Shown: positions 52,831 to 64,000 of the stretch, in pieces | Position numbering within the stretch: the stretch's first letter is position 1 | How the letters are laid out: each line of letters opens with the position of its first letter | Origin: Erpobdella octoculata | Lineage: Eukaryota > Annelida > Clitellata > Hirudinida > Erpobdellidae | Assembly (NCBI GenBank): GCA_963978895.1 | Contig: OZ022239.1 | Location: 30,635,906 to 30,699,905, forward strand | Length of the DNA: 64,000 nucleotides | Direction: 5' to 3' | Notes under the pieces: model-generated | Databases searched by the model: none | The model's input: only the letters and a program-made list of their open reading frames with translations | Told to the model about the DNA's origin: nothing | Position numbers and translations under genes: made by a program

Positions 52831-53222
52831 TTATCAAGTTTTATCTCTCTCCTTTACCTTTAAAATAAATTAACCTATTAATTTAATATGTACGTAGTTT
52901 TATATATTTACGATTTCTCTTTTTCAACCATTTCAATATCCTGTATAAATTGTATCTCATTTTTTAAATTACTAAAATTGAGTCTTTTTGTTTGTATACA
53001 TCACTATTCAATTTAGTTTGTTTATAATCGCCCTGATGATGACAAAATGTCAAAACTGGCCAGTTGGCGATTTAAATAAAAGATGAACATTAATAGTCGT
53101 AGTCTTTTTGTAGTTAAAAAACGCAGCCTAGAAATGTTTTGCAAAAAATTCGTCAACCTAAAATGGAGAGTTGTATTTAATAGAGCATGTTTAGAAGAAA
53201 ATTTAATTTCTCGCTATGTGAA

Positions 53223-53250
<28 letters not shown>
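52831..53250 (+). mobile_element. Penelope-like element 3' end with hammerhead-like motif, third family
   Basis: The right arm of the palindrome and the following AT-rich sequence lead to a hammerhead-like motif (53026-53072). A PLE N-terminal start encoding WRVVFNRACLEENLISRYVK (about 53163-53222) follows and stops at (TA)n. Only the terminal region is present. Confidence 0.75.
53026..53072 (+). ncRNA. Hammerhead ribozyme-like motif with a core substitution
   Basis: Stem I AATCGCC/GGCGATT is perfect over seven pairs. CTGATGA (53033-53039) is followed by T, stem II GACA/TGTC and AAAA where GAAA is expected. The palindromic ACTGGCCAGT and a TT cleavage dinucleotide follow. The G-to-A change at position 12 removes a catalytic residue, so this copy is probably inactive. 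Confidence 0.6.
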
Positions 53251-53253
<3 letters not shown>

Positions 53254-54420
53254 GGTTGCACCGAAAGCCGGCCCCGGCTCTGATCCCGGCCAAAAACCGG
53301 CCATTTTTTCGAATCCGGTCAAATCCGGCTCTGGCCGGTTTTGATGGCCAGATTTGGAGCCGGATTTAACAGGTGAATCTTCCAAATCATCAGTTAATTC
53401 AGGATGTCCCAACAAGATCGAACTCAACATTCTTCATGTTGCGGTGGCTGTTAGAGCAGCGTCGAACAATTACACTGTATTGCGCAGAGAATGACTCTGT
53501 CACTAACTTGTCAGCAAATCAGTGGTCTGTTGCTGAAAATGTTACTACTGTTTCAGACGTGTTTGAAGAATTAACAAGAGAGGTCAGCTCATCATCACCA
53601 TCAATATCTCTGGTTATTCCTATGGTTCGAGTTTTGCTGTCAATTTTGGCGAAGGAGGGCCAGGATGCTAATTTAAAAACAATGAAGACCACACTTCTAA
53701 ATGCTGTTAACATCAGGTTTAAAAGAATAGAAAATAACCGTGTCTATAATGTGGCTACACCAATTGATCCAAGGTTTAAATCCCGCTTCATGAACGATAC
53801 AGTTTGTACTGAAGCTAGGGCTGGAGTTGTACTTGCTGCTACTAATTTGTTTGTTCAATAGAATCATGATTGGGAATTATCATCAGAAGACGTGCAATTC
53901 CAGCCGCCAGCAAAGGTTGGACGAGTAGATGAATCCACCTCAAAACTGTGGGACTGTTACGAAGATTTTTTGGAAACAGAAACAGAAAACCATTCAAACA
54001 TCAGATCGCTAAGCATTCAATATAACATCAACGATGAGCTGTTGACTTTCTTGGGTGAACCATTGCTGCAGCGACAGGAAAATCCAGTTATGTGGTGGAA
54101 GTTTAATGCCGGCAGGTTTCCAGCGCTGTCAAAAGTAGCACAAATCTACCTCGCAGCACCACCGACTAGTGTACCAGCAGAGAGACATTTCAGCGTAGCC
54201 GGGGACGTTATCACTGAAAATCGCTCAAGATTGCTCCCTGAAAATGCTGAAAAATTAATATTTCTAAAATACTACGCTTCTCTAATTTAATTTGAACACT
54301 GCTGTTTTATTAATTTAGCATTTGAAATAAAATTGATACTGTTTACTATTTTTTGTTTATTGTTTATTTGATATAAAGCTGTTGTTGTCTGTTGTTTCCT
54401 ACGTTGGTTTTTAATGATAA
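53251..54420 (+). mobile_element. hAT element (ZBED-like), inserted in (TA)n
   Basis: It begins TAGGGTTGCACCGA at the TA repeat with GC-rich GGCCGG subterminal repeats to about 53370, like the element starting at 30817. A transposase remnant follows. The right end was not defined and is AT-rich near 54300-54450. Confidence 0.75.
53373..54290 (+). pseudogene. hAT transposase, catalytic and dimerisation part
   Basis: The frame at 53373-53861 encodes LPNHQLIQDVPTRSNSTFFM, LRWLLEQRRTITLYCAE, a helical region ending in IRFKRIENNRVYNVATPIDP, and RFKSRFM. After a stop it continues at 53892 to FLGEPLLQRQENPVMWWKFN, FPALSKVAQIYLAAPPTSVP and AERHFSVAGDVITENRSRLL, the hAT dimerisation domain. The N-terminal BED finger and first catalytic residues are missing. 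A single stop separates two otherwise good frames. Confidence 0.88.
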
Positions 54421-54447
54421 CATGCAATTGAACAAAAAGATGAATAA

Positions 54448-57785
<3,338 letters not shown>

Positions 57786-57804
57786 TTGCATAACTTCAGT
57801 GGCA

Positions 57805-57955
<151 letters not shown>

Positions 57956-59570
57956 GCTGGTTACAGTTTGTTTTTAGTACTAAAATAATTTATTCAACTA
58001 ATAACATTATGGTGGTTTACAAGTAATTGAATCAAACTAAAGTAATTGTAAAAAAATCATAAAATAAAACAAATAATAAAAAAAAATAAAAAAATATAAA
58101 AATGAAATAAAAGACAAAAAATTAAAATAAAAAAGAGAAAAAGAGTAAGAGAAAAAAGAAACAGAAAGAAAAAAAGAGAAAGAGAGAGAAAGAGAAAGAA
58201 AGAGACATAGAAACCCAGTAGTCAGCATGTTTACAGCCTGGTGTTAAAATGTTGTGTTCACGCTTAGGATTGGAGCTGCCTGTATTGATGGACGTTACTC
58301 TTTGCATAAATTTCCATTCTCTTTTTCTATGTTCTTGTCTGTATGTCTGTTTGTATTTTTGTGTCATCCTCCAGCTCTTCTTTCTTTTTTTCAATCTCTG
58401 CTTATTTATTTATTTTTTTCTAAATTTTATTTGTTTGAATTTTTTTGGCAAGTTTCAAGTTGTCAAGGTCAAATGTTGTAATTGCAATAATGATGATATT
58501 TTTGATTGTGGTTATGCCAATGATGGTGATGATAATGATGATGAGGATAAATTTGGAGTCTGCGTTTGTTTTTAATTTGTGGATTGCTATACTTATTATG
58601 AAAATATTAGAAATTATTTTTTTAAATTTAATTAGCAGTCCAACGATAACCCGTTGGTCAAATATTACCAACAATAATTTTCCTTTTAATACTTTTATGT
58701 TGGTCAAATATTACCAAAAATAACTTTGCTTTTAATACTTTTTATGCTGAACTTTAGTTAACATAAATAAAAACCAAGTTTGAAAAAATTAAAAAAAAAA
58801 CTGTAAAAACTTTTAAAAACAAAAGAAACAAAAATTAAAATCGTTTTGATTAAATTATATTTTTGTTAATAAATTACAATTTTTTAAATTAACAATACTT
58901 TTTTAATTAAATAATAATTAAAGAACGTATAAGAAATTTAAACGACTTTTGTCGGAACCTTCTGAAGTATTCATCCGGGAAAAACAAAAAAATTTAAATT
59001 TCCAAAAAATATTCCTTCTTTTCCTATCTAGTGTCTTCTCTTTGAGCAAAGAATTAAAAACTATTTCCGGCAAAATGGAAAGCTCCCTGGTTGGCCGTAG
59101 AAGCTGCACTGAGAATGTTAATGATGCTTCCGGTGTTATGTGTATTGGGTGGGTGGGTGGGGTAGCAAAAAGATGGGGCTGGTAGTTGGGCTATTAGATA
59201 AAAAAAATTTGATTAGTCGGCATAAATAATTAAAAAAAGTTAAATAATTTTATGGATGCATAAGTCAATAAAGTATATCGATTATCAGATAAAAAAAAAT
59301 ATATGCATAGGTGTATGACTATATGCATAATTGAATAAATAGATACGTGCATAGGCAAATGAATGTGTATATGCATAGCTAAACAAACAAATTAAAAAAT
59401 TAAAAAATACAGAAAAATATGGATAAAGGATTTATATGTTTGCCAATTTGTTCATTAAAAGTGAAAAATTTAAAAACACGACTAATAAATAAACAAAATA
59501 AAATATTTTAAATTTAAAAATAACAACACTCTAAATATCTGGCAAATTTTATATCAATTTGCTTTTATAT
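57956..59570. other. AT-rich region without a recognised gene
   Basis: Short low-complexity ORFs only. A purine-rich tract lies at 58130-58205. No domain or splice structure could be supported. Confidence 0.6.
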
Positions 59571-59574
59571 TAAA

Positions 59575-60150
59575 CAGTTGCGACTGGATTACCGCAACTC
59601 TTTACTAACAAATGTTAACAAAAAAACACTGTATATTCTTCAGAAGGTGTTAAACACCGATGCTAGACTTGTCTTCATGTCGAGTAGGGCTTGTCATGTC
59701 ACTCCGCTACTGGACAAGCTTCAGTGGTTAAAAATTCCGGAGTTACTCTCAAAATATCAAACATCATCTTCAAAGCCATGCTCTATGGTTCGCCAGAATA
59801 CATAAGCTCCCTCCTGGTCACTTCAAATACAGTTCAAAGAAGATCATCTCTCCGATCAGCTGATCTTCCTACTCTCATCATCCCCAGATCCCGTCTCACA
59901 AAGTTCGGAGACCGGATCGTTGCTGGACCAGTCATTTGGAACGCTCTTTCACCGGGAGTCAGAGAACATTCGACCTACAACAACTTTTCCACATCTTTGA
60001 GAACTCACCTCACTCACCTGTCATTTTTATGACAATTTAAACATTTATCATTTGTTCGATTGTTTTTCCTTGCTGACTTGGTTGAGTGCTTTTTATAATA
60101 TTTTGTTTGATTTTAAAGCACTTTAAAAATTGGAAAATAAAAAAATTAAT
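59575..60150 (+). pseudogene. Non-LTR retrotransposon 3' end (RT C-terminus), plus strand
   Basis: It encodes LDYRNSLLTNVNKKTLYILQ, KVLNTDARLVF and HVTPLLDKLQWLKIP. After a frameshift near 59745 it continues IIFKAMLYGSPEYISSLL, QRRSSLRSADLPTLIIPRSR and GPVIWNALSPGVRE, ending SLRTHLTHLSFL. This is the same C-terminal LINE signature as at 45215-45658, but a different family. The tail is A- and TTAA-rich. Confidence 0.87.
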
Positions 60151-60627
60151 TAATTAACCAATCAATCTACCAACCAATCAATCAATGGACCAATTAATTT
60201 TTATAAACAGACTAAAAGTTCTTAAAAATAAATAAATGAAGTTTTGAATAAACGATTAAAAAACTTAAAACAAATTGTAAAAATAGCTAAATTAAAAATT
60301 TGTGTTTTAAAATTATTGTTTTAGTCAATTTTTAACAATAAAAATGCATTTGAAAATCGTAAAAAATGCATTATAAACGAATAGGTCTTTTTTTAACCTC
60401 ATCCTTCCAAGTTACATTCAGAATGGCCTTGACCGTATAAATCCTAATTTTCTGGAAAAAGCATGTAAAGCTTTAAAAAACACATTTCTATCTTGATTTA
60501 CTTGCAACCATTTTGGTTCTCTTCTCTCCAGGCCATAGAACACTGACATTTTATCTCCTTCTTTTTATAATTTTTTTCCAAATAAAACAAAATAAATACA
60601 TATATAAATTATATATGAATATTACAT

Positions 60628-60716
<89 letters not shown>
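60151..60716. other. AT-rich sequence, (AC)n and (TA)n
   Basis: There is no gene. An AC run at 60632-60660 passes directly into TA at 60661-60716, which hosts LTR element copy C. Confidence 0.8.
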
Positions 60717-60720
<4 letters not shown>

Positions 60721-62687
60721 ACGATATCACCAAATCGTATACCGGGCTCAATAGAATGGTTTTGATGTTTTATTGGAAAATAATAAATGAAGCTTTGTTA
60801 CGGCTAGTTATACCTTCTGGTTTATTAATAATGTCCATAATAGTTATTTGATGTCCTTTAACGTCTATCAATGGGAAAACCTATTGTAAAAACAGCGATT
60901 TTACATTATTACCCCCTTCTTAATTCTGTTCGTCCCGAACAGCATATCGCTTTTAAGAAATGCGACTCGGCCACGAACACCAAAATACCTTGATCTTTAC
61001 TCGTGGCTTTGACCGCAATTCGCAAACAACATGGTCAAGTCTCTTGACCGTTTGACACAGTTTCTTCCAGTCCTTCTTTGGCTCATCAACAGAGTCTTTC
61101 TTTGGCTCATCGTCGCCATTTTTGCACGGTTCATCACAGCCTTTTTTGCATGCCTCGTCCTGAACATCTTTGCACGGTTTATCGGAATTGTCTGCTTTTT
61201 CTTCTTCCTTCACATCCTTTAGATCTTTCTCAAGAAACTCTTCAAAAGGTTTTTCGAAAACACGTCGTTCCATAAATCCAATAAATCCCTTCATCAAACT
61301 GTTATTTGATTTTACAATGACTCTTAGTCTATCTGATCTAGAATCTTCTGTGGATTCATCTGATTTAAAACCCTCGGTACCGTTCTCTGTTCTTGTCTCA
61401 TTTTTTCCAGAGTTTTTGCTTGCTGCATTGCTATTGTTGTTTTGGAGAAGTTCATCGCCGTCATGTTTGTTTTCTTCCAAGCTACAATCGAACGTTTTCT
61501 TTTCACATTCCAACTCGGCTCTTTCGTCGGTGTCAACTTTCGTATCGTCCAGCGGATCTTTCTTCAAATTATCGCCATCGTCTCTCAAATCAGTGTCTTC
61601 TTTTCTTGTCAAGTTAACTTTGACGTATTTTTCCATTGGAGTTTCATCCGTTTCTAAATCCTCGGTTGCTTCATTCGAGTCAGATTCTTCACTAAAATCT
61701 GACCCTGAATATTCGGTGCCGTCGTCTGTTATGGAGGCTTCCGTTTCAGAACCGTCGCTGTATGGGTGAAAGCCATAGTTGTTATTGCCATTATTATAAT
61801 AATCATCGTCACTTTCATCCTCATCGTTTTGCATTTTGTTTTCAACATTCTCATCTTCTTTAGTTTGGTTTTTGACGTCCAAACCGACTTTATCACTGTC
61901 ACCATCTTTGCATGGTTCATCTTGAGCATCTTTGCAAGGTTCCTTATCATGACCGTCTTTGACAGGCTCATCATCATGACCCACCTGACTTGTGCAGTCT
62001 GTACGGCCGTCATCCGTCACATGCTCTGAGACACAGCTGGTAGACTCCAGTTCAAATTGGGTTTCGCCGCAGCAACCCACATCACCAGCAGCCCGCTGGT
62101 CCAGAACCGTGTCCACCACTGCCTCAGCCAACCCTGCGACCAAACTCTCAACAGTTGTACCGGCTGCTGCCACTTTGTTTCCGTGGCCAAGAATCATTCC
62201 TTCTCCTGTCTTCTTCTGTGCTGCCATGTTTTCTTTCGCTCGTTGTCTTTCTTCCTCCAGCAATTTGTTTTTTAATTTCCTTCGCTTGACCACAGCTTCC
62301 TCGTCAATGTCGAATAGATATTCGTCGTCGTCAGGCCCATAGCCCTCATTCACTAACGCGGCTAAGAGGCGTTCCATAAGTTCGTCCTTTTTACCTGTAT
62401 CGCTCAGGCCACGTTTCTCCAGCTCGTCTTTCATTTCACTCGCCCAAAGCTCATCCAATGATTTCAAAACCATTCTTGTATCCCAATTCTGACACCAATG
62501 TTACGATATCACCAAATCGTATACCGGGCTCAATAGAATGGTTTTGATGTTTTATTGGAAAATAATAAATGAAGCTTTGTTACGGCTAGTTATACCTTCT
62601 GGTTTATTAATAATGTCCATAATAGTTATTTGATGTCCTTTAACGTCTATCAATGGGAAAACCTATTGTAAAAACAGCGATTTTACA
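60717..62687 (-). mobile_element. Compact LTR element with SAP-domain ORF, copy C (intact, identical LTRs)
   Basis: The two 189-bp LTRs (62499-62687 and 60717-60905) appear identical base for base. The primer-binding site is TGGTGTCAGAATTGGGAT, close to the complement of a tRNA-Leu 3' end. A CCCCCTTCTT tract (polypurine on the minus strand) precedes the 3' LTR. (TA)n flanks both ends. Only one ORF is present. Length 1,971 bp. Confidence 0.95.
60953..62473 (-). CDS. SAP-domain acidic protein of LTR element, copy C
   Basis: This intact 506-residue ORF, over 95 percent alike in sequence to copy A by eye, starts at the equivalent ATG. It has the same order: SAP motif (residues about 5-40), basic helix, acidic DEPCKD repeats, conserved SNNSLMKGFIGFMERRVFEK block, and Lys/Cys-rich tail ending PSRIS. 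It stops 16 codons earlier than copy A, through a TAA replacing CAA. It has no enzymatic domain. The intact frame and identical LTRs suggest recent movement, using enzymes supplied by another element. Confidence 0.88.
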   Translation of the reverse strand: MVLKSLDELWASEMKDELEKRGLSDTGKKDELMERLLAALVNEGYGPDDDEYLFDIDEEAVVKRRKLKNKLLEEERQRAKENMAAQKKTGEGMILGHGNKVAAAGTTVESLVAGLAEAVVDTVLDQRAAGDVGCCGETQFELESTSCVSEHVTDDGRTDCTSQVGHDDEPVKDGHDKEPCKDAQDEPCKDGDSDKVGLDVKNQTKEDENVENKMQNDEDESDDDYYNNGNNNYGFHPYSDGSETEASITDDGTEYSGSDFSEESDSNEATEDLETDETPMEKYVKVNLTRKEDTDLRDDGDNLKKDPLDDTKVDTDERAELECEKKTFDCSLEENKHDGDELLQNNNSNAASKNSGKNETRTENGTEGFKSDESTEDSRSDRLRVIVKSNNSLMKGFIGFMERRVFEKPFEEFLEKDLKDVKEEEKADNSDKPCKDVQDEACKKGCDEPCKNGDDEPKKDSVDEPKKDWKKLCQTVKRLDHVVCELRSKPRVKIKVFWCSWPSRIS

Positions 62688-62690
62688 TTA

Positions 62691-62699
<9 letters not shown>

Positions 62700-62729
<30 letters not shown>

Positions 62730-63175
62730 CATTTATTTATTGAAAAAATGCCAGAAGGGCTAATGAACCACTAACACTTGTATGAAAAAAACAATAAAAA
62801 AATCACAGACATCCTTAGTCTACAAGGAAACAAAAACCATCAAGAAGTGACAACAAAAACAAACCACCCAAATATTACAGAATAGCAGAAAAGTAAAAAA
62901 TAACTCTAGCTATAGTATAAGAAAATGTCCAAGTTTACTGATTTCAATGACAATTTAAATGAAGAAACGCTGGAACAATTTACAACATCGGCAGGGAGAG
63001 AGTTCCAAACCGCAGCTATTCTGTTAGAGTAGAAATATTTTTCAGCATCACATGTAAATTTATTTAATCCTAATTTATAACTATGACCCCGCGTTGATAT
63101 TATATTGGTAGGAGCAAATGACAATGACAATATATATATATATGTAAAACAACTCGCTGTTCGAGACTTCAATTA
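62700..63175 (-). pseudogene. Non-LTR retrotransposon 3' end, minus strand
   Basis: The minus-strand frame gives RGHSYKLGLNKFTCDAEKYF, NRIAAVWNSLPADVVN and SSFKLSLKSVNLDIF with a stop at about 62906, a LINE ORF2 C-terminus. The 3' UTR runs to a GT/CA repeat next to the TA target of copy C. The 5' end is truncated near 63130 at another short TA run. Confidence 0.85.
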
Positions 63176-63199
63176 GTATATATATATATATATATATCA

Positions 63200-64000
63200 A
63201 TCAATCAATCAATCAATTTTATTTGGACATAAAAAAAGAGGTTCAACATTCGAGTAAATCAACTAAGAGTAAGATAAGTCCAAAAGGGAAAAATCCAAAG
63301 GGAAAATTATCCCACTCGAGGATCACCCTAAACATTAAGATAATAACATTGTTCAAAAAGAAAAAAAACAATCAAATAATAAAAATAAAAAAAACACAAA
63401 GTAAAAAACACAAGGTGGAAAAATACACAGAGTAAAAACAGGACATAAAAATAAAAACACGCAGTGTAATAATAATATACAAAAAAGTGAATAAGTAGAT
63501 AGTAGATGCAAATGATGATAAGAAAAAATGAAATGAAGGATAAGTAAGATCATTTAGTGAGACAGTATAATTTAGATAGTTTTTTGAATGATGCAAAACA
63601 GGATAGAGATGAAATTGACTTAGGAATACCAGACCAGACACGAGGACCAACACATTTGATAGAAAACAGTTTCATATTTGTCCTAGCAAAATCCGAACAA
63701 TATACACTACTAGAACGTAAGTTATAATTGTGTATACTGCTGGTTTCAAGAAAAAAATTAATAAAGGATGAAGGAAGTAAAGCATTGGAGTATTTAAACA
63801 TAAATTGACCAGTTAAAAAAAGATTTATTTGATTGACATTTAATAGACTATGTTCAATAAATTTTGCCTTTGTTGATGTGCTTAGAGGAAGATGAAACAT
63901 CATACGAACAGCCCGTTTTTGAATTCTTATGAGACCAATCAGTCGTGAAGGATAGTTTGAAGCCCATACAATGTTACCATATGTTAGAAATGGATATATC
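63200..64000 (-). pseudogene. Non-LTR retrotransposon 3' end, minus strand, running off the window
   Basis: From the right edge the minus strand encodes YPFLTYGNIVWASNYPSRLI and GLIRIQKRAVRMMFH. It continues NQINLFLTGQFMFKYSNALL, NYNLRSSSVYCSDF and CVGPRVWSGIPKSI, then ASFKKLSKLYCL and a stop at 63550. This is an RT C-terminus with Y-G-x-x-x-W, R-I-Q-K-R-A-V-R and N-x-N-L-R-S motifs. The 3' UTR ends in a (TTGA)n tail at about 63198-63217, typical of a 3' microsatellite tail. Confidence 0.9.

Overview
This window is nuclear DNA from an animal, almost certainly an invertebrate. It carries the intron-split extracellular half of an Eph receptor tyrosine kinase gene. It also holds a very dense, nested load of animal-type transposable elements (Penelope-like, non-LTR, LTR, hAT, Helitron-like) and extremely long microsatellites. 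I cannot name the species. Coding DNA of the host is a small fraction: one gene is recognised, on the minus strand, and its exons join in consistent reading phase.

Region 1 (1-16.5 kb) is the Eph receptor, minus strand. Reading from high to low coordinates, the exons are the ephrin-binding domain (16229-16535 and 10305-10499), the cysteine-rich region (9027-9200 and 8153-8305), fibronectin III domain 1 (3481-3658 and 2500-2624) and fibronectin III domain 2 (1677-2248 and about 1393-1466). The signal peptide exon and the transmembrane and kinase exons are not visible. Introns hold kilobase-scale CAT repeats, two minisatellites that have copied 5' splice sites, and a nested block of Helitron-like, hAT, LINE and SINE insertions (11.7-16.2 kb).

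Region 2 (16.5-28.5 kb) has no recognised host gene. It contains a decayed TTF-type hAT element, several CAT, AAG, CT and TA repeats, and Helentron-like elements built from inverted arrays of a GC-rich 18-bp minisatellite.

Region 3 (28.5-64 kb) is a transposon graveyard with young members. It holds four hAT fragments or elements, four Penelope-like (PLE) copies with candidate hammerhead ribozymes, and tails of at least six non-LTR elements. It also has a family of compact LTR elements whose only ORF encodes a SAP-domain protein (three copies, one with identical LTRs). A further LTR element has a gag ORF that runs directly into a long coiled-coil ORF where pol should be.

Most mobile elements in 28-63 kb abut (TA)n microsatellites, which look like preferred landing sites. 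The most interesting points are the LTR element with an apparently captured coiled-coil gene, the SAP-domain LTR family in TA repeats, the hammerhead motifs in the PLEs, and the in-frame tandem array of splice donors in the Eph gene.
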